Below, piece after piece: positions 1-5,039 of a DNA stretch of 5,039 nucleotides. The notes below the pieces were generated by a model. It made no database searches. It had not been told where the DNA came from and saw nothing but the letters and a program-made list of their open reading frames with translations. The DNA is from an uncultured Erythrobacteraceae bacterium (GTDB lineage Bacteria; Pseudomonadota; Alphaproteobacteria; Sphingomonadales; Sphingomonadaceae), in contig CAMLQG010000138.1 of the NCBI GenBank assembly GCA_946482075.1, positions 1 through 5,039 of the forward strand, given 5' to 3'. A program made the translations under genes and the position numbers. The stretch's first letter is position 1, and each line of letters starts with the position of its first letter.

Positions 1-35
1 AAGGGCTGCTTTTTCTTCATTCCGTTAAACCACAT

Positions 36-64
36 CGTCACCCTGAGCTTGTTTCAGGGTCCAT
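36..64 (+). repeat. 29-bp palindromic repeat unit, left copy
   Basis: The unit begins CGTCA and ends TCCAT. It has its own hairpin: CCCTGA at 41-46 pairs with TCAGGG at 54-59 across a 7-base loop. It is the inverted partner of the copy at 97-125. Differences between the copies at the two outer stem pairs are compensated, so both keep a perfect 6-bp stem. Confidence 0.75.
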
Positions 65-96
65 TTCTCCTCGCGCACGGACGACCCAGAGGCACG

Positions 97-125
97 ATGG
101 ATGCTGAAACGAGTTCAGCATGACG
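97..125 (-). repeat. 29-bp palindromic repeat unit, right (inverted) copy
   Basis: This is the inverted partner of 36-64, identical at 23 of 29 positions. Its hairpin is TGCTGA at 102-107 with TCAGCA at 115-120, a perfect 6-bp stem with a 7-base loop. Two of the six differences on each side of the stem are matched by the complementary change. Confidence 0.75.
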
Positions 126-140
126 AAATAAGGAAAAGCA

Positions 141-167
141 GTCCTTCGACAAGCTCAGGGCGAACGG
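141..167. repeat. Third related dispersed repeat unit
   Basis: Read on the minus strand this unit contains CCCTGAGCTTGT, the same 12 bases as plus-strand 41-52, followed by CGAAGG instead of TTCAGG. It belongs to the same repeat family but its own stem is weaker. It ends 14 bases from the crtZ stop codon. Sequences of this form recur between genes in sphingomonads (from memory). Function is unknown. Confidence 0.6.
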
Positions 168-181
168 GCTTTTGAGCTCCT

Positions 182-700
182 TTATTTCGTCTCCACCTCG
201 CGCAGCTCTGCAATGCCCGCCTCGCGCTGCATCGCAAGCTGACGCTTCAGCGCCGCCGGATCGCGCACGAAAACGAAACCGAAGCTCACCCCGCCCTCCT
301 TGCCGATCGTCGCGTGGTGCAGCCTGTGCGCCTGTACCAGCCGACGGGCATAGCCGCTCCTGGGCACGAAGCGGAAATAGCGCTGGTGCACGAGACCATC
401 ATGGATCAGCGTGTAGATGATCCCATAGGCCAGGATGCCCAGGCCGATCCACGTCCCCGGCCACCAGGCGGCCGTACTCATCACCATAGGGCTGCCAACC
501 GCGAACATGGAGATGCTCATCGCCGCGCCCACCAGCGCGAAGAGATCGTTCTTCTCCAGCAGATCGTCGTGCGGCTCGTGATGATCGCGGTGCCAGGCCC
601 AGCCGAAGCCGTGCATCACATATTTATGGCTCGCCCAAGCGACGCCTTCCATCGCGGCAGCGGCGGCGATCACGATTGCGAGGGGCGCAAGCCAGTCCAT
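182..700 (-). CDS. crtZ: Beta-carotene 3-hydroxylase (CrtZ family, fatty-acid hydroxylase superfamily)
   Basis: CrtZ is a membrane-bound di-iron oxygenase that adds hydroxyl groups to C3 and C3' of the beta-ionone rings, converting beta-carotene through cryptoxanthin to zeaxanthin. The 172-residue protein is a normal length for the family. All four histidine clusters that bind the iron pair are present and evenly ordered: H25-x4-H30 (HKYVMH), H37-xx-HH (HRDHH, 37-41), H100-x4-H105 (HDGLVH) and H125-xx-HH (HRLHH, 125-129). Hydrophobic segments lie near 4-22, 53-75 and 79-99, which suits an inner-membrane enzyme. The start is the only one that gives the full N-terminal helix. It has no clear Shine-Dalgarno but a TATATT hexamer 7 bases upstream. 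No other carotenoid gene is in view, so the gene is either solitary or at the edge of a cluster to the left. A related carotenoid hydroxylase specificity cannot be excluded, but the motif order fits CrtZ best. Confidence 0.93.
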   Translation of the reverse strand: MDWLAPLAIVIAAAAAMEGVAWASHKYVMHGFGWAWHRDHHEPHDDLLEKNDLFALVGAAMSISMFAVGSPMVMSTAAWWPGTWIGLGILAYGIIYTLIHDGLVHQRYFRFVPRSGYARRLVQAHRLHHATIGKEGGVSFGFVFVRDPAALKRQLAMQREAGIAELREVETK

Positions 701-707
701 CGGCGCG

Positions 708-713
708 AATATA
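708..713 (-). promoter_or_regulatory. Candidate -10 element for crtZ (possible leaderless start)
   Basis: Minus-strand TATATT lies 7 bases before the crtZ ATG in otherwise G+C-rich DNA. Transcription would begin at or within a base or two of the start codon. No good -35 hexamer is seen at 16-18 bases, so an activator or alternative sigma factor may be needed, or the match may be chance. The 147-bp divergent spacer 701-847 must also hold the promoter of the plus-strand gene at 848, which I could not place. Confidence 0.35.
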
Positions 714-832
714 GAACCTGAACACAGGAAAACACACCCCCGCGGAACGCGACAAATTAGTACAACATGCGACGCTCAGTTGCAGCTTTTGGTGGCAGAA
801 CAAGGTCATCGGCCAGCAACGGCCGGACGCAC

Positions 833-839
833 AAAGGAG
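833..839 (+). promoter_or_regulatory. Ribosome binding site that fixes the start at 848
   Basis: AAAGGAG at 833-839 ends 8 bases before ATG 848-850. It is the clearest Shine-Dalgarno in the window. It rules out the upstream in-frame ATG at 767, which would add 27 residues in front of the signal peptide. Confidence 0.8.
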
Positions 840-847
840 TAACCGAC

Positions 848-1186
848 ATGCGCAAACTGACTTTCGCGGCTTCGGCCGCTCTCGCTATCGCCGCCACGAT
901 CGCCGCTCCTGCCATGGCCGCGCCCAGCTGGCATAATGGCAACGAGATACGCCGCGACATCTCGCAGCTCGACAACCGGATCGACCGCGCGCTCCACAAC
1001 CGCACGATCTCCCGCGTCGAAGCGCAGCGCCTGCAGCGCAATGTGGACCAGCTGCAGCGCCTCTATTCGATCTACAGCCGCAATGGCCTGAGCCGCGCGG
1101 AGATCCAGTCGCTGCAGAACCGGATCGACCGGGTCCAGCAGCAGCTCCGTAACGAGCGCAACGACTGGAACAGCCATCGCCGCTAA
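848..1186 (+). CDS. Small secreted helical protein, lysine-free mature form, unknown function
   Basis: The 112-residue product starts with a standard signal peptide: basic MRK, a hydrophobic stretch (5-20) and an AMA cleavage motif at 22-24, giving a mature protein of about 88 residues in the periplasm or outside the cell. The mature part is predicted helical and rich in Arg, Gln, Asn and Leu. It has about 17 Arg, 10 acidic residues, no Lys and no Cys, so it is basic. A roughly 27-residue repeat is visible: S55-R-x-E-x-Q-x-L-Q with V66-D67 recurs at S82-R-x-E-x-Q-x-L-Q with I93-D94, and NRIDR occurs at 43-47 and 91-95. The layout, helix then NG(L/I)SRxE turn then helix, recalls a family of small secreted sphingomonad proteins with 'RID..NG.LTR.EA..L' repeats that I know only as hypothetical. 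It is divergent from crtZ and upstream of leuC, without an obvious link to either. Function is not assigned. Confidence 0.85.
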   Translation: MRKLTFAASAALAIAATIAAPAMAAPSWHNGNEIRRDISQLDNRIDRALHNRTISRVEAQRLQRNVDQLQRLYSIYSRNGLSRAEIQSLQNRIDRVQQQLRNERNDWNSHRR

Positions 1187-1201
1187 CCGCTTGGTTAGGC
1201 G
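1181..1201 (+). terminator. Possible weak terminator hairpin over the stop codon
   Basis: CTAACC at 1183-1188 pairs perfectly with GGTTAG at 1193-1198 around loop GCTT. One bulged G (1199) lets two more pairs form (1181-1182 with 1200-1201). The TAA stop is inside the left arm. There is no clear T-tract after the stem, so intrinsic termination is uncertain. It may instead protect the 3' end of the message. Confidence 0.35.
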
Positions 1202-1210
1202 ATTCACCCC

Positions 1211-1238
1211 TTGTCTTGCGAGGTCGGCGGGCTTAGCT
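1211..1238 (+). promoter_or_regulatory. Candidate leuC promoter (possibly leaderless)
   Basis: TTGTCT at 1211-1216 and TTAGCT at 1233-1238 are 16 bases apart, and the second hexamer ends 7 bases before the leuC ATG. The -35 is fair but the -10 matches the usual consensus poorly. There is no Shine-Dalgarno before leuC, which supports a start at or near the ATG. The 59-base gap between genes shows no leucine-rich leader peptide and no attenuator. Confidence 0.35.
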
Positions 1239-1245
1239 GCCTCCC

Positions 1246-2682
1246 ATGTCCGACCGACCCCGCACTCTCTACGAAAAGATTTGGGACGCCCACGTGGTGG
1301 AACGCCGTGATGACGGTACGTGCCTGATCTATATCGACCGCCACCTGGTCCATGAAGTGACCAGCCCCCAGGCTTTCGAAGCGCTCCGCGTGAGCGGCCG
1401 CAAGGTCCGGCGCCCCGAACTGACGCTGGCGGTTCCCGATCACAACCTGCCGACCACCGCCCGCGTCGATGCGGCCGGCCATCGCCTGCCGATCGCCGAC
1501 GCGCAGAGCGCGCAGCAGCTCGCCGCGCTCGAAAAGAACGCACCGGAATTCGGCATCCGCTATATCGGTGCGACCGAAGCGGAACAGGGCATCGTCCATG
1601 TCGTGGGGCCGGAACAGGGCTTCTCGCTGCCCGGCGCCACGATCGTCTGTGGCGACAGCCATACCTCTTGCCATGGCGGCATCGGCGCGCTGGCCTTCGG
1701 CATCGGCACGTCCGAGGTCGAACATGTGCTCGCCACGCAGACCCTGCTGCTGTCGCCTTCCAGGACGATGGAAGTGTTGGTGGAAGGCGATCTCGGCCCC
1801 GGCGTGACGGCCAAGGACCTGATCCTGCACATCATCGGCGTGATCGGCACCGCCGGCGGCACCGGCCATGTGATCGAATATCGCGGCAAGGTGTTCGAGG
1901 AGATGAGCATCGAAAGCCGGCTGACCGTCTGCAACATGTCGATCGAAGGCGGCGCGCGAGCGGGGCTGGTCGCGCCGGACGAGAAGACTTTCGCCTATTT
2001 GAACGGCCGCCCCTATGCGCCCAAGGGCGCGGATTGGGACCGCGCGGTTTCCTGGTGGAAGACGCTGCGCACCGATGAGGGCGCGAAGTTCGACAAGAGC
2101 GTGACGATCAATGCAGCCGACGTGGAACCGACCGTAACCTGGGGCACTTCGCCCGAGGATGTCGCGCCGATCGGCGGCGTCGTCCCTGCGCCGGAAAGCT
2201 TCGCCGACCCGTCCAAGCAGGACGCGGCGCGCGCAAGCCTTGCCTATATGGGTCTGGAGCCGGGACAGAAGCTTGCCGAAGTGGAAGTGCAGAACGTCTT
2301 CATCGGCAGCTGCACCAACAGCCGGATCGAGGATCTGCGCGCCGCCGCGGCAGTGCTGAAAGGCCGCCACAAGGCCGACACCGTCAAATGGGCGATCGTC
2401 GTGCCGGGTTCGGGCCTGGTGAAACAGCAGGCGGAAGCCGAAGGGCTGGACAAGGTCTTCACCGATGCCGGCCTCGAATGGCGCGAGCCGGGCTGTTCGG
2501 CCTGTCTCGGCATGAACCCGGACAAGGTGCCAGCGGGCGAACGCTGCGCATCGACCAGCAATCGCAACTTCGTCGGCCGGCAGGGCCCGGGTGCCCGCAC
2601 GCATCTCGTCTCCCCCGCCATGGCGGCGGCGGCGGCGATCACCGGCAGGCTCACCGATGTGCGGAGCCTGACGGAAGCGTAG
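1246..2682 (+). CDS. leuC: 3-isopropylmalate dehydratase, large subunit
   Basis: LeuC pairs with LeuD to interconvert 2-isopropylmalate and 3-isopropylmalate through dehydration and rehydration, the second step of leucine synthesis in the cytoplasm. The 478-residue protein has the aconitase-superfamily layout: VPDHNLPT (63-70), [20 protein letters not shown] (135-154) followed by [18 protein letters not shown] (354-360), GCSACLGMN (416-424) and the C-terminal [11 protein letters not shown] region. The three cysteines that hold the [4Fe-4S] cluster are C356, C417 and C420, so the active site is intact. Length is slightly above the roughly 466 residues of the enterobacterial enzyme. The ATG at 1246 gives the usual N-terminus ([14 protein letters not shown]). 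It has no Shine-Dalgarno, and a -10-like hexamer sits 7 bases upstream. The partner leuD lies about 0.8 kb downstream, separated by two other genes. I see no frameshift. Confidence 0.98.
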   Translation: MSDRPRTLYEKIWDAHVVERRDDGTCLIYIDRHLVHEVTSPQAFEALRVSGRKVRRPELTLAVPDHNLPTTARVDAAGHRLPIADAQSAQQLAALEKNAPEFGIRYIGATEAEQGIVHVVGPEQGFSLPGATIVCGDSHTSCHGGIGALAFGIGTSEVEHVLATQTLLLSPSRTMEVLVEGDLGPGVTAKDLILHIIGVIGTAGGTGHVIEYRGKVFEEMSIESRLTVCNMSIEGGARAGLVAPDEKTFAYLNGRPYAPKGADWDRAVSWWKTLRTDEGAKFDKSVTINAADVEPTVTWGTSPEDVAPIGGVVPAPESFADPSKQDAARASLAYMGLEPGQKLAEVEVQNVFIGSCTNSRIEDLRAAAAVLKGRHKADTVKWAIVVPGSGLVKQQAEAEGLDKVFTDAGLEWREPGCSACLGMNPDKVPAGERCASTSNRNFVGRQGPGARTHLVSPAMAAAAAITGRLTDVRSLTEA

Positions 2683-2700
2683 GTCATGGCGCACGCGTTT

Positions 2701-2726
2701 CTCCTCTCCCTTGAAGGTGAGGGGAG
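2701..2726 (+). promoter_or_regulatory. Hairpin enclosing the glycosylase ribosome binding site
   Basis: Bases 2701-2708 (CTCCTCTC) pair with 2719-2726 (GAGGGGAG) through eight pairs, one of them T:G. After a bulged T2718 a further CCT/AGG stem closes on a 3-base loop. The right arm is the purine-rich Shine-Dalgarno (GGGGAG, 2721-2726), directly followed by ATG ATG ATG. Folding would hide the ribosome site unless a translating or unfolding event opens it. The stem begins 18 bases after the leuC stop. No T-tract follows, so it is not a standard terminator, though it could mark a processing point. Confidence 0.6.
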
Positions 2727-2732
2727 ATGATG

Positions 2733-3245
2733 ATGCCTCCCGATGCCACGGACGATCCGTTCCGATCCTCCTTTGGTGCGGTCTTCGACCAACGGACGCG
2801 GGTGGTCATCTTCGGCAGCCTGCCCGGCGATACCTCGCTCCAGCACCGGCAATATTACGCGCGGCCAACGAACCAGTTCTGGCGGCTGACGGGCGCGTTG
2901 ATCGGGCGCGACCTTGCTTCGGAGCCCTATGAAAACCGCCTTGCCCTGCTGCTGGAGGCAGGGATCGGGCTGTGGGACGTGATCGGCAAGGCGCGACGCA
3001 AGGGCAGCAGTGACAGCGCGATCCGGGACTGGCAGGCGAACGATCTCCTCACTCTCGCCAACTCGCTCCCGGACATCAGGGCACTCGCATTCAACGGCGG
3101 CAAGTCCTTCGCGCTCGGCCGCAAGCAATTCGGCGAGGCGCCGCTGGTGCCGCTGATCGCGCTCCCTTCCAGCAGCGCGGCCTATTGCAGCATCACTTTC
3201 GAACAGAAGCGCGAAATATGGCTGCGCTTGCGAGAATATCTCTAA
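2733..3245 (+). CDS. DNA-deoxyinosine (hypoxanthine-DNA) glycosylase, uracil-DNA glycosylase superfamily
   Basis: This is a base-excision repair enzyme expected to remove hypoxanthine (deaminated adenine) from DNA. It belongs to the HDG group, family 6 of the uracil-DNA glycosylase superfamily. With this start the protein has 170 residues, typical for the group. Visible motifs are GSLPG (28-32), then YYARPTNQFW (41-50), whose Asn47 matches the functionally important Asn of the family; LWDVIGKARRKGSSDSAI (80-97); AFNGGKSFALG near 119-129; and LPSSSAAY (144-151), the counterpart of the C-terminal substrate loop. Three in-frame ATGs occur at 2727, 2730 and 2733. The last is chosen because it sits 6 bases after GGAG, whereas 2727 would touch it. 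The frame is closed by a TGA at 2718. The gene lies between leuC and leuD. A Mug-like mismatch glycosylase is the alternative, but the motifs favour HDG. Confidence 0.87.
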   Translation: MPPDATDDPFRSSFGAVFDQRTRVVIFGSLPGDTSLQHRQYYARPTNQFWRLTGALIGRDLASEPYENRLALLLEAGIGLWDVIGKARRKGSSDSAIRDWQANDLLTLANSLPDIRALAFNGGKSFALGRKQFGEAPLVPLIALPSSSAAYCSITFEQKREIWLRLREYL

Positions 3246-3271
3246 GTCCGATGCATTTTCGCGCATCCGCC

Positions 3272-3300
3272 TTGAATCGCGCGGCAAGGTTGCACATAGG
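3272..3300 (+). promoter_or_regulatory. Candidate promoter for the small membrane gene, leuD and oxidoreductase
   Basis: TTGAAT (3272-3277) and CATAGG (3295-3300) are separated by 17 bases in the 61-base gap after the glycosylase stop. The second hexamer ends 6 bases before ATG 3307, so a transcript could begin at or next to the start codon. CCTTG (3270-3274) and CAAGG (3285-3289) form a short inverted repeat across the -35 and spacer, a possible operator or chance. A separate 5-bp stem, GATGC/GCATC (3250-3267), precedes it. AGGGA at 3298-3302 overlaps the -10 and could act as a Shine-Dalgarno only if transcription starts further upstream. Confidence 0.4.
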
Positions 3301-3306
3301 GAATGC

Positions 3307-3480
3307 ATGACCAAGAAGACCGACAAGAACTGGACCAGCGCCGCGACACTGGCCGGTGCCGCCATCGGATCGGCCGCGCTGGCCGCCGCCGTGCTCTTCG
3401 CCTCGCGCCGCAAGGAGAGGCTGGAGAAGGACGCGGCCAAGAACGCGCCGCCATCCAAGCTTCCACCGGAGACGGATTGA
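3307..3480 (+). CDS. 57-residue single-span membrane protein overlapping leuD, unknown function
   Basis: The frame runs from ATG 3307 to TGA 3478-3480 and encodes 57 residues. Residues 1-10 are polar with three lysines. An Ala/Gly-rich hydrophobic span covers about 11-33 (including [17 protein letters not shown]). A strongly basic RRKERLEK patch follows at 34-41, then a Pro/Lys-rich polar tail ([10 protein letters not shown]). This reads as one transmembrane helix with short tails in the inner membrane. Positive charge on both sides leaves the orientation open. A signal peptide is unlikely because no cleavage motif follows the span. The stop overlaps the leuD start by one base (TGATG), and the leuD Shine-Dalgarno lies within its last codons, so the two should be translationally coupled. 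I do not recognise the family. Its position suggests either a structural role unrelated to leucine or a translational lead-in for leuD. It is short enough to be missed by gene callers. Confidence 0.72.
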   Translation: MTKKTDKNWTSAATLAGAAIGSAALAAAVLFASRRKERLEKDAAKNAPPSKLPPETD

Positions 3481-4082
3481 TGGAACCCGTCCGCACGGTT
3501 GAAGGGCGCGCACTGCCGTTCGGCCGCAAGAATGTCGATACGGACGTGATCATCCCGGCCGCCTGGCTGAAGACGATCACGCGCGAAGGCCTGGGCGCCG
3601 GCGCGTTCGAGACCGTGCGGGCCGAACCAGGCAATGTGTTCGACGATCCCGAGTTCAAGCGCGCGCCGATCCTGATCGCGGGCGACAATTTCGGCTGCGG
3701 ATCGAGCCGCGAGCATGCCGCCTGGGCGCTGCTGGACATGGGCCTGAGAGCGGTGATCGCGCCGTCCTTCTCCGACATCTTCTCGGGCAATGCGTTCAAG
3801 AACGGCATCCTCACGGTCATGCTGCCGCAGAAGCAGGTCGATCGCCTGCTGGAAGTCGCGAAGACCGATCCGATCACGATCGATCTCGAAAGCCAGACAG
3901 TGACCACGCCGTTCCAGGATCGCTTCACGTTCGAAATCGATCCGTTCCGCAAGCACTGCCTGCTTGAAGGGCTGGACGAAGTGGGCCTCACGCTCGCTCG
4001 TGATGCCGCGATCTCCAGCTATGAAGGTCGGCAGGCGGCGGAACTGCCCTGGTTCTCCAAGGGCACCGACATCGCGGCATGA
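3480..4082 (+). CDS. leuD: 3-isopropylmalate dehydratase, small subunit
   Basis: LeuD is the swivel-domain partner of LeuC and supplies substrate-binding residues to the leucine-pathway isomerase. The 200-residue length is standard. Family motifs are in order: [14 protein letters not shown] (18-31), [17 protein letters not shown] (68-84), [16 protein letters not shown] (94-109) and the C-terminal [20 protein letters not shown] (153-172). GSSRE is the segment expected to contact the substrate carboxylates. ATG 3480 is preceded by GGAG (3468-3471) at 8 bases and overlaps the previous stop by one base. The frame stays open upstream to another ATG at 3303, but that extension is low-complexity and Arg-rich and is the wrong frame of the small gene before it. 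The leuD stop overlaps the next gene by four bases (ATGA). The split from leuC by two genes is the odd point. Confidence 0.97.
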   Translation: MEPVRTVEGRALPFGRKNVDTDVIIPAAWLKTITREGLGAGAFETVRAEPGNVFDDPEFKRAPILIAGDNFGCGSSREHAAWALLDMGLRAVIAPSFSDIFSGNAFKNGILTVMLPQKQVDRLLEVAKTDPITIDLESQTVTTPFQDRFTFEIDPFRKHCLLEGLDEVGLTLARDAAISSYEGRQAAELPWFSKGTDIAA

Positions 4083-5039
4083 AAGCGCTGCTTTCGGCTG
4101 AGCCGGGCGGGCCGGAAACGCTCGTCCTCGCCGATCTTCCCGATCCCGTTCCCGGCCCCGGCGAAGTGCTGGTCAAGGTCGCCGCCTGCGCGATCAACTT
4201 TCCCGATGCCCTGATCATCCGCGATCTCTACCAGATGAAGCCGCCTCGCCCCTTCGCGCCGGGCTCGGAAGTCGCCGGCGTGGTCGAGGCGGTGGGCGAA
4301 GGCGTGACCGACTGGAAAGCGGGCGACCGCGCCGTCGCGCTCACCATCTGGGGCGGGTTGCAGGAAAAGGTGGTGGTCCGCGCTGCCAATCTCTTTCCCC
4401 TGCCCGAAGGCCTGCCGTTGGAGCAGGCATGCACGCTGCTGATGACCTATTCGACCGTGATCCACGGGCTGAAGGATCGCGGCGAGATCGCACCCGGCCA
4501 GACGCTCCTGGTGCTGGGCGCGGCAGGCGGCGTCGGCGTCGCCGCGGTGGAACTCGGCAAGGCGCTGGGCGCGCGCGTGATCGCGGCCGTTTCCAGCGAG
4601 CAGAAGGCAGAAGTCGCCCGCAAGGCCGGAGCTGACGAGGTGGTCCTCTATGGCCGCCCGCCGTTCGACAAGGCACAGTCGATGGAACTCGCCGCGAAAT
4701 TCAAGGAAGCCTGCGGCCCGGGCGGCGCGGACATCGTGTTCGACATCGTCGGCGGCGACTATTCCGAACCGGCGCTGCGCGCGATTGCCTGGCAGGGTCG
4801 CTTCCTGGTGGTGGGCTTCACCGCCGGCATCCACAAGCTGCCGCTCAATCTCACGCTGCTGAAAGGCTGCGACGTGAAAGGCGTGTTCTGGGGCGAATTC
4901 GTCCGCCGCCATCCGGACGAGAACCGCGCTCATGTCGCCGAACTGATCCGCCTGTGGCAGGCGGGCGCGATTTCGCCCATCGTGAGCGCCACTTATCCGC
5001 TCGCCCGCGCAGGCGACGCGATTGCCGCGCTCGATCGGC
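4079..5039 (+). CDS. NADPH:quinone oxidoreductase-like zinc-independent medium-chain dehydrogenase (3' end beyond window)
   Basis: The frame begins at ATG 4079, overlapping the leuD stop by four bases, and runs off the window after 320 residues. The family is normally about 325-335 residues, so only the last 10 or so are missing. The N-terminal GroES-like fold covers about 1-125, with [20 protein letters not shown] (24-43) and PGSEVAGVV (61-69). The Rossmann NADPH fold follows, with the nucleotide loop GAAGGVG (147-153), then FDIVGGD (221-227) and GRFLVVGF (240-247). There is no Cys/His zinc-ligand set, which separates it from alcohol dehydrogenases and points to the quinone oxidoreductase/zeta-crystallin branch that reduces quinones or enones with NADPH. 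The true substrate cannot be read from sequence. No Shine-Dalgarno is at normal distance, so expression probably depends on coupling to leuD. Its link to leucine synthesis looks positional only. Confidence 0.92.
   Translation, partial: MKALLSAEPGGPETLVLADLPDPVPGPGEVLVKVAACAINFPDALIIRDLYQMKPPRPFAPGSEVAGVVEAVGEGVTDWKAGDRAVALTIWGGLQEKVVVRAANLFPLPEGLPLEQACTLLMTYSTVIHGLKDRGEIAPGQTLLVLGAAGGVGVAAVELGKALGARVIAAVSSEQKAEVARKAGADEVVLYGRPPFDKAQSMELAAKFKEACGPGGADIVFDIVGGDYSEPALRAIAWQGRFLVVGFTAGIHKLPLNLTLLKGCDVKGVFWGEFVRRHPDENRAHVAELIRLWQAGAISPIVSATYPLARAGDAIAALDR

Larger units (their letters stand above)
1..146. repeat. Large imperfect inverted repeat (nested dispersed intergenic element)
   Basis: Bases 1-13 (AAGGGCTGCTTTT) are the reverse complement of 134-146 apart from one G:T wobble. 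Bases 12-25 then match the reverse complement of 122-134 more loosely, and the 36-64 unit matches the reverse complement of 97-125 at 23 of 29 positions. Together the two halves form one long hairpin-capable structure around a spacer at about 65-96, with roughly 10 extra bases in the left arm near 26-35. No reading frame with a plausible product lies here. The composition and CCCTGAGCTTG motif resemble the short palindromic repeats scattered between genes in sphingomonad genomes, a comparison made from memory. The element lies just beyond the 3' end of crtZ. Whether it ends transcription, stabilises mRNA or is only a passive repeat cannot be told from sequence. The left end may be cut by the window edge. 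Confidence 0.7.

Noticed and set aside
1..167. CRISPR array
   Set aside because: The repeats are palindromic, inverted relative to each other and unevenly spaced, without regular spacers.
744..766. GGAAC at 744-748 as the -35 of a general stress (EcfG-type) promoter
   Set aside because: The expected GTT-containing -10 is absent at 16-17 bases (the sequence there reads CAT), so the match is probably chance.
767..847. A 27-residue N-terminal extension of the secreted protein from ATG 767
   Set aside because: It would bury the signal peptide, and AAAGGAG is placed exactly for ATG 848.
1187..1245. Leucine leader peptide or attenuator before leuC
   Set aside because: The 59-base gap has no short frame with a run of Leu codons and no pair of competing stems.
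1204..2694. A 496-codon minus-strand open frame opposite leuC
   Set aside because: Mirror image of leuC codon bias. LeuC has all its catalytic motifs, and the antisense product resembles no family I know.
3303..3479. A 59-residue N-terminal extension of LeuD from ATG 3303
   Set aside because: LeuD families start near [14 protein letters not shown]. The extension is Arg-rich low-complexity sequence overlapping the small membrane gene in another frame.
2244..3956. A 570-codon open frame on the minus strand spanning leuC, the glycosylase gene and leuD
   Set aside because: It is antisense to four supported genes, has no recognisable motif and an Arg/Ala-rich composition. Long antisense frames are expected opposite G+C-rich codons.
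4019..4933. A 304-codon minus-strand open frame opposite the oxidoreductase gene
   Set aside because: It lies wholly over a gene with a clear Rossmann motif and is His/Arg-rich without motifs.

Overview
This G+C-rich window looks like chromosomal DNA from a sphingomonad-type alphaproteobacterium. That assignment is inferred, from family knowledge held in memory, from three things: a CrtZ-type carotenoid hydroxylase, dispersed 'CCCTGAGCTTG' palindromes of the kind common between genes in Sphingomonadales, and the alphaproteobacterial style of LeuC and LeuD. No database search was possible.

Layout. Positions 1-180 hold no gene. They contain a nested dispersed-repeat element: a large imperfect inverted repeat with two self-complementary 29-bp units inside it, then a third related unit. 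Next is crtZ on the minus strand (182-700). A 147-bp divergent spacer separates it from a plus-strand gene for a small secreted, lysine-free helical protein (848-1186). From 1246 to the end all genes are on the plus strand: leuC (1246-2682), a hypoxanthine/deoxyinosine-DNA glycosylase of the uracil-DNA glycosylase superfamily (2733-3245), a 57-residue single-span membrane protein (3307-3480), leuD (3480-4082) and an NADPH:quinone oxidoreductase-like medium-chain dehydrogenase (4079 to the window edge, last residues missing).

How the genes work together. LeuC and LeuD are the large and small subunits of 3-isopropylmalate dehydratase, the isomerisation step of leucine synthesis. Their genes are separated by a repair gene and the small membrane-protein gene. 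The small gene, leuD and the oxidoreductase gene are chained by stop/start overlaps (1 and 4 bases), so they are probably translated from one message. Nothing suggests that the glycosylase or the oxidoreductase takes part in leucine synthesis. leuB is not visible.

Regulation. Upstream of crtZ, leuC and the small membrane-protein gene, a -10-like hexamer ends 6-7 bases before the ATG, and crtZ and leuC lack a Shine-Dalgarno, so leaderless transcripts are possible. The glycosylase has a strong Shine-Dalgarno buried in a hairpin in front of three tandem ATG codons. I see no leucine-rich leader peptide or attenuator before leuC. I found no RNA gene, CRISPR array, insertion sequence or phage gene, and no convincing new biological system. 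The most unusual material is the repeat element, the hairpin start of the glycosylase gene and the small gene fused in translation to leuD.
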